Positions 11,808 to 22,064 of a stretch of 64,000 bases of DNA are shown in pieces. Made by a program: the position numbers and the translations under genes. Position 1 is the stretch's first letter; each line of letters begins with the position of its first letter. This DNA is from Mytilus trossulus (taxonomy: Eukaryota; Mollusca; Bivalvia; Mytilida; Mytilidae), in the NCBI RefSeq assembly GCF_036588685.1, contig NC_086383.1:55049448-55113447 (forward strand), read 5' to 3'. The notes beneath the pieces are model-generated. The model made no database searches. It was given only the letters and a program-made list of their open reading frames with translations, and had not been told where the DNA came from.

Positions 11808-13325
11808 GGCCGTGTTCACATTGACCTAAATTCGGTGTCGTGTTAGTGTAACTCACACGTAAACTAAACACAATTGCGTTCCCATTGATAAAACTCAATG
11901 TTTACATGTAGTTTAAATCATGTTTTATCTACACACAGTCGATAGTCAATGTAGGCCTTGTGTACACAAAACTAGGCATTTAAGACATTAGCTTTACCGT
12001 GTATATATTTAAGGAGGAAACTATTTTTGAGTAAAATTGATATTTTTGATAATTATTAGTATTGTTCTTTACAGAAATTGTTGTCTTAATTTTACAGATT
12101 TTTTTTCTTGATCAGGGGTTAATAAAGTACGTGATTTCTTGATCAAGACTCAAAGCAGCATCATTGCCGAACCCATAAGGCAGCAACCAATTGATTTTCG
12201 GGGGAGGGGGATATTATAGTTGAGTATAAAACATGAAGGCAAGGGGGTGGGGCTATGGATTTTGTTTTGGAAACAAAAAAAATTTCCAATTTTTGGCCCT
12301 GAAATTTTCGTTGTTTGTTTCACTCTCACCTGCTACTATATATAATCCTAAAATTGATTTCGACTTGTCAACAAAATTTGTCCTGAACAAAATCAATAGC
12401 ACACGCCCCTCTACCCCATCCCCTTCCCCTCCCCAAAAAACGAAGTAAATAGTTGCTGCCATATTCATTTGAAAAGTTCTTCCCGAATCGACTAGAAGTA
12501 CACAGAAATGTTCGCCACTGGTCTTTACTCAAACAACGATTCACGCATAAATGCATAACTAAAAAAGTGTGGGGTAAATGTTATGTTTGTCTAGTATCTC
12601 AGATCCGTTAAATAACACTTAAAATAAATAAAAAAAAAACGTTACCCTTTTCTTTTACCAAATACTCCTTGGAAAAGAAATACCATTTTTTTTAAAAACA
12701 AACAGAAAAGATAAAAATGTAGTGATCCCTAATATCTCAATCCCTTTTTTCGGCTGTAAGCACGCTGCTGCAGCTAACGTTTTCTAATGCGTAATCGAGA
12801 CATCTCTAGTATATTCAAACTACTGCAAATTATAAAAATGGCTTTCATAAAGTAGCAACCAATTAACTTAAAAAAGGGGGAGGGTCATTTTTTTTTATCT
12901 GAGTCAGATTTTTTTTCCGCGCGTACGTTTTTATTCCTTTTTTATGCTGGTGGTCAAATACATTTTTACAATATTTAACACTATAATGTATGGGGAAACA
13001 CTTGATTCAGAATATTTTTTTTATCATCTGTATGACCATTTTTTTTTATTATCAAATTAGGGATCGGAATATTTCCATCCCCCCCCTTTTTTGAAGTCAA
13101 ATGGTTGTTCTCTTAACGCTAGAAAAATAGTCCAAAAATTTTGAATTCAGTTCTACGTAATGAACATTTAAATGACATATAGTTTACAAGTGGGAACAAA
13201 TCTTATGTACAGTTAGCTAAACAAGGTGTATAGATGTGAACAAATGTAATGTGAAACCAGTGTACACTACACCAAACTAATTGTAAACATGTTTACTCTA
13301 CACGGCGTTTGGTGTGAACACGGCC
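11808..13325. mobile_element. Harbinger-type non-autonomous element
   Basis: The 1518-bp segment starts GGCCGTGTTCACA and ends TGTGAACACGGCC. It is flanked by the 3-bp duplication TTA (11805-11807 and 13326-13328). TWA duplications and GGCC-type ends are typical of PIF/Harbinger elements. The interior has short TGTAAACATG-like inverted pieces near each end and runs of A and T. It has no transposase ORF; the longest frames are about 70 codons and overlap in both strands. Confidence 0.75.
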
Positions 13326-13328
13326 TTA

Positions 13329-14104
13329 TATAGCTATTAACTCATATAAATTTAGTTCATTTACAATCAGTGAGGTGTTAACATATTAACAATGTTTTAC
13401 ACTAGTCTATAAATGATATTATTATTAAATCAGATTTTTCTTAAGGGTATAATTTAAACAATAACACTCTTGTCAGGGTCGTTTCCAAGTTATTTGAAAG
13501 AGGGGGCGTAGAATATAATCAAAAAAGTTTTGAACCTTTGTTTTGGCTAAAACACATAAAATAATTGTGAAATGCACTATTGCTACGGTTCCTGACTTGG
13601 AGCATGTACATTTCTCATGATAAATAAAAAAAAATACTGAAAAAACTGCTAATATACATGTATTGAACACAATAAATTACAAATGCGACTATCCATGGTA
13701 CCGAGACAGAGGCATGATTATTAATTTATTGTGGAAGGAAGAGAAGCGACACACACAACAAGGTATTCTCGTTTAATAGTACAGATTTGCATCTAAATCA
13801 TTTACTATCTTAGTATCTATATTAAATGTTTAAAAATCATGAGAAGACTATACATATGACGGTAGCTGAATTTCCCCATGACTAATACGAGTTACTTCCC
13901 CTTGTGTTTATTCGGTTAATGTTATAATAATTAACCAACGATAAATTCCACTTCATTTGTAGTATAAATTATAAAATTAATTGTTCTGGTCAATAAAATT
14001 CTTTTCTGTAACCTCAATGCAAACCATCTTCTATCTTTAAACTCATCTTTAAATTTTTGTTCTTTTACACAAATATTTCTCAAGTTCAGATTTATCTATT
14101 TCAG
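13329..14104. other. Upstream region and probable intron of the THEG-like gene
   Basis: No coding sequence was recognised. The segment ends in a polypyrimidine tract and TTTCAG (14104) just before the ATG of the THEG-like ORF. The first, probably non-coding, exon of that gene should lie upstream, but I could not place it. Confidence 0.45.
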
Positions 14105-14105
14105 A

Positions 14106-14654
14106 ATGTCAGCAATATCGCCTATAAAAAAATCAACGTTAGAAAGAGACCCGGCTGGGAGGATTTTATATTTATCACTTCCTAGAAGGCCTTTAGCTAA
14201 ACCTGACGGAAATGTGTTTTCGTCAATCCCCACAGGACTACCAAGACAAAGCACATTAGATAGAATAGATATGCTAAGCCAGCCCAGAATACGAGAAGAC
14301 ACCTTTGCAACTGACGAAACGAGGTGGGGACAACCAAAACCGGTATCATTTGACGCAATGGTTTGTACTCCAAGTTCCCGCCTTGAGGATTTATCTCGAC
14401 CAAAGAAATACCACTCGGAATTCAAACCGGAACGTCCAGTAGAATCCGAAGTACCGGAACATGCATTGACTTCAATGGCTAATCAGCACCTGCAAAAATT
14501 AGCGCGTCCCCGCACGAGAACGATGATAATTGATGACTATGATCCGTATAAAGTGACGTCTGCTGCGCAACACGCTAAGCCAACAGCGAGAACGGAATTG
14601 CTATCTGTGCCTTTTACGCGTAAACAAAAACAGAAAAGCCAATTAAGAAATTAA
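14106..14654 (+). CDS. THEG: THEG-repeat (sperm microtubule-associated type) protein
   Basis: A single 182-codon exon. The ATG follows directly after a good 3' splice site (TTTATCTATTTCAG, ending at 14104), so the gene probably has an upstream 5'-UTR exon and the ATG is the real start. The protein is basic and low in hydrophobic residues. It carries about five short repeats built around a leucine, a small residue, and P-(K/R): near residues 23-33 (LPRRPLAKP), 53-63 (RIDMLSQPRIR), 92-102 (RLEDLSRPKKY), 128-138 (HLQKLARPRTR) and a weaker one at 162-172. This is the THEG repeat, known from THEG/SPMAP2 proteins of male germ cells and the sperm tail. Vertebrate THEG is roughly twice as long, so this is a short relative or one exon of a longer gene. 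The C-terminus is rich in K and Q and ends at TAA. I infer a sperm or ciliary role from the family only. Confidence 0.7.
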   Translation: MSAISPIKKSTLERDPAGRILYLSLPRRPLAKPDGNVFSSIPTGLPRQSTLDRIDMLSQPRIREDTFATDETRWGQPKPVSFDAMVCTPSSRLEDLSRPKKYHSEFKPERPVESEVPEHALTSMANQHLQKLARPRTRTMIIDDYDPYKVTSAAQHAKPTARTELLSVPFTRKQKQKSQLRN

Positions 14655-14861
14655 AAAAAAACAGGCAACTTTTGAAATAACCAGTTTTCTTGCGTCTTAA
14701 ATCCGTATAATTATTTAATGTGCATATAATGTAATGTTATGTCATAAAAGTTATTTATCTGATTGATTACTTATTTTTCGGGAAATGAAAGATATCAGAT
14801 GTTCAAACTAATATCACTTTGCAAATATTCTGTATTCTGTATTCTGTTTTCTTGGGTTTTT

Positions 14862-14894
14862 TGTGTGTGTGTGTGTGTAGGTGTGTGTGTGTGT
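14862..14894 (+). repeat. (GT)n microsatellite
   Basis: Two GT runs, interrupted by AG, lie in the 3' region of the THEG-like gene. They are followed by a TATATATATA stretch. Confidence 0.95.
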
Positions 14895-15100
14895 TTTATA
14901 TATATATATTCGCCGTTTCAGAACCTACACACATTGTTTTAGAGAACAGCTATTTAACTAAAACAAGATGGAGGTACACTAGTTTAAAATCCCCTTTTCA
15001 ACAGACTTGCATATAGTTTTACTTAAAAGACGAAACAGAATATTTTATGCAATGCTCAGAGGTAAAAGCTGAGTGTTTTCGTAAGAAATAACTTGTGTCG

Positions 15101-15106
15101 AATAAA
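15101..15106 (+). terminator. Candidate poly(A) signal of the THEG-like gene
   Basis: AATAAA about 450 bp after the stop codon. It is the first canonical hexamer downstream on this strand that I noticed, and no transcript evidence is available. Confidence 0.4.
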
Positions 15107-15389
15107 ACTTATTGATGTAAATATAGGATGATTATGACGAGACAGCAATTATACTGTATAAAATATCTTTTTTAGCAAAGATAATATTTGAAATGCATTT
15201 TAATATCTTTAACAGCATACCAGTTTAAAATATTTGCGCAAAAAGACACGAAGAAACAGATCTCATAAAATGAGTCTCCCTTTATATGTTATTTTGCTAT
15301 GACAATTTGATATATGGTTTTGTTATGCTGAACGTTCAGTAGCAAATATATCATATGTCACACGAACCAATTTATAGAAAAAAGCTGAC

Positions 15390-15490
15390 TATACGGTATG
15401 AGGTCCGATAATCAGTGTTGAAGGCCGTACGGTCACTCAATAAATGTGTTTACATCCGCATCTTTTGACCTTCGGCTGGACATTTGTCTC
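15390..15490 (-). repeat. Dispersed mussel repeat fragment
   Basis: It contains GCTGACTATACGGTATGAGG and GTTGAAGGCCGTACGGTCAC, the same two blocks as the 28.4-kb copy, in the same orientation. Confidence 0.6.
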
Positions 15491-15834
15491 ATAGGTAATC
15501 GCAGACCATATCTTCTATTTCTAAAGGAATATAATTCTACCTTACCCGTGAATTATCAGGCATATCGTTTAATGTTTGGCTAATATTTACTTAACTTTGT
15601 GTCAATGTGACGACCTTAGCTAGGGGTATGTTGATTCTCTGATATCCTAACCGATTATGTCTTAATTAATCTTCATAGAACCAGGTGGACGTATAACTGT
15701 GTTTTATCCCCTACTGTGATAGACTTGTAGGGCAATATTACTCCGGTCTATGTAAAATTTACGTGAAGGACATTTCTTGATAGAAACTAAGGTACAAGTG
15801 AACTTAAAGGTAAAAACACTTCTCACTTTATTAG

Positions 15835-16061
15835 ACAAATATTGTTATGCCCCGCTTAGTGGTATTATGTTTTGCGTTCTGTGCATCCGTTCGTTCATTC
15901 ACCCGTCTGTCTCGTTTAAGGTTAACGTTTTTTGTCTCGGAAGTTTTTAGGTGAAGTTAAGTCCAATCAACTTGGCACTCAGGACACATGTTCCCTATGA
16001 TATAACCTTTCTTATTATAATGCTAAATTAAAGTTTCACGGTCCACTGAGCATGGGAATTG
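15835..16061 (+). repeat. Host repeat interrupted by the 19.6-kb transposon (left part)
   Basis: The sequence from ATTGTTATGCCCC through CCGTTCGTTCATTCACCCG to TTTCACGGTCCACTGAGC is a dispersed bivalve repeat that I recognise from memory. It stops at GAATTG (16056-16061), where the transposon begins. It resumes at 35658 with GAATTGATAGTGCGGGTGGA. Joining the flanks with one GAATTG gives an uninterrupted repeat. Confidence 0.65.
16056..16061 (+). repeat. 6-bp target-site duplication, left copy (GAATTG)
   Basis: GAATTG touches the first base of the left terminus. The same six bases in the same orientation touch the last base of the right terminus at 35658-35663. A 6-bp duplication is what I recall for IS3EU and also for Polinton elements. 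Confidence 0.8.
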
Positions 16062-16209
16062 TATGGAAGCGCATATGGTACACCCCTTGTAAAGTTATTT
16101 TGTTGCTAATAAGTCGGAATTATTAGTTAAGTTGTGTGTTATAAGCTGGAATCTTATCATCAAGTTGAAGTCCAGTTGTCGGAATGATGTAGAAAAATTG
16201 TTTTACAAT

Positions 16210-16450
16210 GTCGACTTGCTAATATAAATATAATGGCATAGTAATAAGAAGTCGACACGTTGAATTCAACTTATTAATTGATTAAGTCGACAACTTGTTT
16301 ATTTGATATTAAATCATCATGTTGAAGTCAACTTGTCGGAATGATAAAGAAAAAGTTTTTGATTACGATGTCGACTTGTTAATATAAATGTAAATGACAT
16401 AAAATAAGAAGTCGACTTGTTTATTAATTAAGTCAACTTGCTTATTTGAT
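16210..16450. promoter_or_regulatory. Subterminal GTCGAC repeat cluster (candidate transposase-binding region), left
   Basis: GTCGAC occurs at 16210, 16251, 16286, 16370 and 16411, mostly as AAGTCGAC or GTCGACTTG, in two related blocks of about 160 bp. The blocks also share CTAATATAAATATAATGGCAT-like sequence. Clusters of short palindromes just inside a terminus are typical transposase-binding regions; binding itself is inferred. Mirrored at about 35269-35510. Confidence 0.5.
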
Positions 16451-16512
16451 GTTAACTTTATTCGTTCTCACGGTCAGATTCCCACGGTCCGTATTTTACT
16501 TCCTGTGCTGAC

Positions 16513-16578
16513 ACATTAAAGATGGAGATCGACAGCAACAACATCAGCGGGAGCAGTGGAAACGAGTCATAAGTAAGT
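16513..16578 (+). other. Candidate 5' non-coding exon end of the left transposase gene
   Basis: A consensus donor GTAAGT (16573-16578) follows a locally GC-richer segment. That segment contains ATGGAGATCGACAGC, a 16-codon upstream ORF that stops (TAA) exactly at the donor. It could be spliced to the acceptors at 18669 (TTTATGTTTCAG) or 18712 (GACGTTACAG). The right-arm copy has ATGAAGATC instead. Confidence 0.35.
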
Positions 16579-17579
16579 TTATATTTGTTTTCTTTGGAGA
16601 CTTAGCGTTATATTTTAATATGAAGCAATACTGAACACAAAATGAAAAAGATCATAGGGAGAAAAAACGTTATTGTTTGAATGAAAGGGCATTGAAAAGT
16701 TACAGTTTAACGTGACCTGTGATAAGATCTAGAGTAAGACGTCTGCTATTATTAAAGATATATTCTACTTAAAGGGTTTCACCCCTCTCCCCACCATCCC
16801 ATCACAAGTACACTACCCGCTCTGTACGACTGTCAATGAAAAATGGAAAAAAACTGAATGGTCCCTCTCTTTCGCCTTTCAGAGTCCTTTGTAGATCAAT
16901 CTCCATGACTCATTTAATTCATAACAGCTAAGCAAAAAAAAAATAGTAATCTAAACAAATAATTTGATTCACAACTAGCAGGGTGGATCTTGTCATTTAT
17001 AAGGGTTGGGTATGGGGATCCTAGCCCACGATAAAGGGGAGTTCCAACTATATGTCCCCATTCAATTGCATTGATCTTCCAAATAAATGTAAAAGAGGGT
17101 TCCAACCCCGGACTCCCTGCTTTCGCCACTAATGCCAGGTAGAAAAGCATGATGCGAAACGAAATATGTGTTCACTTTATTTTGATATTGACCGATTAGA
17201 AGATTTTGCTATTCATTTTATTCTATTTCAGCTGCTTGGTCACCTGCCCGTCTAATAAATGGTCAAAGACAATGGAAGCAAGCAATATTTTAAAGGTAAT
17301 GTTGAAAGTAAAACAAAGAAATATGTTGCTGACATCGAACATCAAATCAACACACTTTGGCTTAAAAACAAACAAAATTTGTCAAAACTTTCTTGTATGG
17401 TTTTTATAATGTTTTTCTTCATTTAGACTAATCAGCTCCATCTTCGTGGAAAGTATGAAAAAGGTTTAATACTGTATTATGATTTATTTTGTAAAAACTG
17501 CACCTTAAACGGCCAAAAATTACAAAAAATAAAGGATTACCAAAATAGGAAAAATGAGCACACATTTACACGGCTCTAG

Positions 17580-18180
17580 CGAAAAATATAGTGAACCATG
17601 ATATAAATTTTTCTTCATATTTTGTCTAGCATGCGAAGTAAAAGCGAGACATGTAGGTACGGTTTTACAGGCGACGGTGAATATATGGCGTTAACATTGC
17701 AACCAAGTTTGCTGCTCATGTCTTTATCTCGTGAAGCATAACGAGTAAGGTTCTCATATTTAGGATGCAGATTTCCTACATATTGTTCTTGCCAGTCAGT
17801 CATGCGCCATTTATCTTTGACCTATTTTAAATGCTTGAATGACCCTGAAGAAATTTAATAGTCAATTTTGCAACCGAGTTTACTGCTTAAGTCCATATCT
17901 CAAGAAACAGAAGTCTAAGGTTGATAATATTTGGCTTTAACGTCTCCAAATACAAGGGGATGATAGTCTGAAGTGTAATTTTAGCTTTGACTTAGGTTGA
18001 TGATATTAGACAAGGAGGTTCCCCACTACCAGGGGATGTCATTTTGATACCTGTAATTTGATCTTGGCCTTGTTTTTATGGTTGATTGACTTTGACAATA
18101 TGCGACCAAATTTTATAAATTAGTCAATGATTGATAAAGAACTAGATATCATGTTTAAGGAGGCATGATGTTACAACAAA
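17580..18180. repeat. Degenerate direct repeats upstream of the left transposase
   Basis: Blocks containing TTGCAACCAAGTTTGCTGCT or TTGCAACCGAGTTTACTGCT, followed by ATCTC(A/G)(A/T)GAA and a GGTT-AATATT segment, recur about every 180 bp. This kind of core is found in Helentron-like bivalve repeats. It has no convincing ORF, and the mirror copy lies at about 33520-34100. Confidence 0.5.
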
Positions 18181-18660
18181 TTTAGCAAAAATTGAAACAT
18201 ATTTTTTTCATAACAAATTTTATTCATTAGGTACACTATTCGTTGTTTCTTTAAGATATGGTACAAAAATCAACCAAACAAAATAAATTCGTTTAGGCAT
18301 CAGATGACTTTTAAAATGTTTATTCGATTGCAATATGCTGGAAGAAGATATGTCCTCTTGTTTGAAAATGAAAACATGTTCAAATGTAAAAATATCATAT
18401 GCTTTTATACCTGATACCTATAACGGGTAAATTTAAAAATGAAATATGTTATAAATATCGCCATGAAGATTTATTTTGGATTGTCAAAACTTACTGTGTA
18501 TTTTTCCATTTCGTATTCCATTAAATGTGAAGGCGCAGCGCATTTCCTAGTAGTTTTATAGTAAGCTGATGACTGACGTCACAGTGAACACCCTATTTAG
18601 ATATCAAGCCAATCGGATTTTTCATTTTATCATTACATCATACGTGTAATTTCTATCTTT

Positions 18661-19911
18661 ATGTTTCAGTTACTCTGTTGTCTCCTTTGTGTTGCTGATC
18701 ATGACGTTACAGGAATACCTTACCCAGGCGATGATGCTTCTGTGCCTGAACTAGTCCAATACTATCATCAATTATGCTACACGTCCCTTCAAATATGTGG
18801 ATTTCTTTTGTTTGTTCACGGAACATTCATGAGTTGTTCCATGTTAAAAAGACTTAAGAGAAGATTAAATATCAGACGGCGTAACAACCAGTCGCCATTA
18901 CCTACAGTTGTAAGGACAATCCTGGCTTTACACCGTAATGGCCTGTCTAATGTTGGATACAGGTATATGTGGAGGACTCTGAACATAGGCTTTGGACTTT
19001 GCGTCACACAATCAAGAGCAAGGCTTTGCTTAAGAACAATAGACCAACAGGGTGTACTCAACAGATCGCGTCGAGTTCTTCGAAGGAGAGTGTACTACAA
19101 TAGAGGACCAAACTATCTGATTCATGTCGATGGTTACGATAAATTAAAACCCTACGGCATAGCTATACATGGGGCAATCGATGGATACTCTCGTAAACTT
19201 TTATGGTTGATAGCAAGTCCCTCCAACAATAACCCCAGATATGTCGGTTACTGGTATCTTAATTGGATCAAACAAAGAAAGATGCTTCCAAGGGTTGTTC
19301 GATCGGATGCAGGAACAGAAAACGTCATAATGAGGGATTTACAAAGATCGTTGCGACATAATCAAAACGATGAAATGTCGGGACAAAATTCTTTTCTCGT
19401 CGGCAGATCTGTTGCAAATCAAAGAATAGAAAGGCTTTGGGGTACACTAAAAACGAGTTTCACCCAGTTTTGGAGAAACCGTTTCCAGGATTTCCAAGAC
19501 ACTGGACTTCTTAATGTATCGTGTCCAGTACATAAAGAATGTGTTCGATTTTGTTTCCTCTCCGTTATCCAACATCAATTGGACATGTTTGCTGAGAACT
19601 GGAACTCACATAGAATAAGAAGACAACGTGCTGAAGTTGTAACACCAAGTGGTATTCCAAATATGTTATACTATCAGCCAGAGATCTTTGGTGGAAGAGA
19701 CTGTTCATTTCCTTTACCATGTAACTTACAAACAATTGACAATCTCATAGAGGAATATACAGAGAACTTTCCAGAGCATGGCTGTAGCAATGAATTTATT
19801 AACATTGTCGAGTTGCTTACTGGAAACAGACGAGATCAGTTTCCCATCATCACATCATACGATGACGCAGAGCTATTGTTTCGGACATTGATTGCTGCCT
19901 TACCGAATTGA
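18661..19911 (+). CDS. DDE integrase-type transposase, left copy
   Basis: Uninterrupted 416-codon ORF. Residues about 28-75 form a basic helix-turn-helix-like N-terminus ending KRLKRRLNIRRR. The rve-type integrase core begins near residue 150. Its catalytic residues are D157 (IHVDGYDKLKP), D216 (RSDAGTEN) and E257 (NQRIERLWGTLK), at spacings normal for integrases. The motif GPNYLIHVDGYDKLKPYGI is typical of an animal 'integrase core domain' family (related to IS3/retroviral integrases) that I recognise from bivalve, cnidarian and fish genomes. It would cut and join the ends of the surrounding element in the nucleus. The first 17 residues coincide with two acceptor-like sites (TTTATGTTTCAG, GACGTTACAG), so the true protein may begin by splicing near residue 4 or 18. 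The right copy encodes an identical protein. No frameshift or stop is present, so it may be active. Confidence 0.85.
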   Translation: MFQLLCCLLCVADHDVTGIPYPGDDASVPELVQYYHQLCYTSLQICGFLLFVHGTFMSCSMLKRLKRRLNIRRRNNQSPLPTVVRTILALHRNGLSNVGYRYMWRTLNIGFGLCVTQSRARLCLRTIDQQGVLNRSRRVLRRRVYYNRGPNYLIHVDGYDKLKPYGIAIHGAIDGYSRKLLWLIASPSNNNPRYVGYWYLNWIKQRKMLPRVVRSDAGTENVIMRDLQRSLRHNQNDEMSGQNSFLVGRSVANQRIERLWGTLKTSFTQFWRNRFQDFQDTGLLNVSCPVHKECVRFCFLSVIQHQLDMFAENWNSHRIRRQRAEVVTPSGIPNMLYYQPEIFGGRDCSFPLPCNLQTIDNLIEEYTENFPEHGCSNEFINIVELLTGNRRDQFPIITSYDDAELLFRTLIAALPN

Positions 19912-20119
19912 ACATTTGCTATACATTTTTTATACAATAATGATTTTTCAAACATATTTTTAGAAATTAATTATATATATAATATAAGTAGGTTTGATAT
20001 TTGGTTTTACCATACAAGAATTAAATCAAACAAAATTACTATGAGTTACTATATACTGTTTCTTGGTCCAGATTTTTTGTTGTTGATTATGGTAAATATA
20101 AAAGAAAATACTCTCTACG

Positions 20120-21180
20120 CCTAGTGCAGCATGATACGATCACATTTATCAAGGGAACAAACAGTAGGGCAAGTGTTGACACAAAGCTCATGCCTGATTT
20201 GTAACGCCTGGTCTCGGCACAAAAAAGTTTGCCAATGGGATATGATATTCCTATGTTGATCGCATTCGTTTGAATGGTTTTGTTTCTACTTTCTTGTACT
20301 CAAGGATCTAGTTTAATGACAAACGTTTTGTGCCAATACTTTAGGATATGAAACAAAAGACTTTTAAGAGGCTGTATCGCTCACATCAATCGTGGCTACA
20401 TAAGCCAGCCCAATTTAGACCCCGATATAATAGGTATGTTCCCCGTTATTGCCCATCAAGGATGGATATAGCACTGCTTGAAAAGTGTTCATACAAAAAC
20501 AAATGTTATCAAGTTTGGTCTCAGTAGTTTTGTTTAAGATCTTTGATCCCCCTGGCCCTCAGCTCAGGGTCCAATGTTAAACTATGTTGTTAGTAATTCC
20601 TGCAATCTTGGGTTATAGTCTTGAACCTACCAGACATAGTTTGCCTGTGCATTTTAAAAGATCATTGTGACCAAGTTTCATTGTAATTTGCACGGTACTT
20701 TTAGAAAATATCTTTCAATAAATTTCGCCATATGGTATAATCTCAACTACGTTCGTCACTGGCAATCAAGTTGGATTGTACCCTGTCCTGCCGAACACAA
20801 TTTTGCTAGAAGGCCATCCAATGATAAGTTTTGCTTCAATTTGCTTAGTAGTTTCTAAGTAGAAGATCTTTCTGTGCATTTCCAAATAAGATGCACTTAC
20901 ACTACGTTTTCCGCGGGCGGCCATCTACGATTGAAGACATACCTGACAGATATATTTATTGTAAGGATTTACTAGTAGTTTGTTTGCAATTAGTTCTATA
21001 AATTCTGTGTAAAAATGTGCTCCGTAGAGCGTAGCAAGTAACGACCGTATAAAGGGTACATTCGGGTAAGTGTTGACACAAAGTAAATGTAGACATATTA
21101 AATTGCTAGACTCCATCAAATTCAATCGCCCCGAAAGGGCCAATCACATCTCTAGACCCGATTTGGGCCTCTTGTTTGTT
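20120..21180 (+). repeat. Helentron-like dispersed repeat, left arm
   Basis: Repeated phrases TTGAACCTACCAGACA, CAATGTTAAACTATGTT and GTGACCAAGTTTCATTG mark the modular core, and it ends GGGCCTCTTGTTTGT at about 21167-21181. Similar phrases appear in the spacer at about 23640-24060 and 26100-26460. The CTCTTGTT end is one I associate with bivalve Helentron/pearl elements. No Rep/helicase ORF is present. Mirrored at about 30520-31575. Confidence 0.45.
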
Positions 21181-21724
21181 GGAAACGATAAACAAAAAAC
21201 TTAAAAAATTAAGTAAAACACAATGTATGAAATCTACAAAATAAAAATATAAATCTATGAAGTATACACATGTCGAACAACGTTTTTCGTTTCATCAAGT
21301 TGAAGCATTTTCAGTCTAGATCCTTTTTGGTACTCTTCTCAGTTTTCAAAACCGCCAACAAATTACATAATCCATTAAAATACCTTCATATGATTTCTGT
21401 TCCAAACATCTTCATCAAAATCGGACAAAAAAAAAATTGATTTCCAATTTGTTCTTGGTTCACCCCTTTTGGCCTTGTGTTTCTCAAAAACGGTAATTTC
21501 AACATCAAATATTTAAAACTATCTCCTACAGGGTCCAATGTGAAATCGTTGTTCCCCTCGGAGGCCTTGGATCAAACCAAAACCGGCCGGAAACAATTTG
21601 CAAAGGGAACTAGGTTTTGTTCCAATTGGTTGTTTTGAGCAACTGTTTAACTATGTTCCCGCTATGCCAGATCGTTTAAAAAGAATCAATACAAGAACCA
21701 ATGTAAACAAGTTTGGTTCCTATA

Positions 21725-21805
21725 ATTGTTAATGTTTGTGTCATTTTGGTCTTTTGTGGATAGTTGTCTCATTGGCAATCATACCACATCTTCTTTTTTA
21801 TAAGT
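21725..21805 (-). repeat. Dispersed mussel repeat, left arm
   Basis: The minus strand begins AAGAAGATGTGGTATGATTG and continues CCAATGAGACAACTATCCAC, the conserved head of the family. Mirrored at about 29895-29975 in the right arm. Confidence 0.75.
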
Positions 21806-22064
21806 AAGTTCAGAGAAGATATTTGAATGCATTTCATACAAGTGTGGCAGTTAGGATTATTATGTCATCATTATTTCCCTTGTTTAAAACTATAAATTTC
21901 ATATTTCTTTATTTGATAATTTAGATGAAGCTTATTCGCTATATATTTGTTAAATAGCATAGCTTTTGCTATTTGAATTCATTGGTAAAGGATATCTATT
22001 TATATTGTAAAGTTTAATATTTGCACCGTCGCAAAACCTTTGAGAAAGTTATATATTTTAAAGA

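Noticed and set aside
17615-17803. 62-codon frame MTDWQEQYVGN... in both arms
   Set aside because: It lies in degenerate direct repeats and its boundaries follow the repeat units; no recognised domain.
18816-19061. 81-codon frame antisense to the left transposase (and its mirror at 32635-32880)
   Set aside because: Shadow of the real ORF on the other strand; no motif or splice context.
20667-21143. 63- to 72-codon frames in the arms (mirrored at 30580-31029)
   Set aside because: They fall in the Helentron-like repeat, and the same phrases recur elsewhere with stops.
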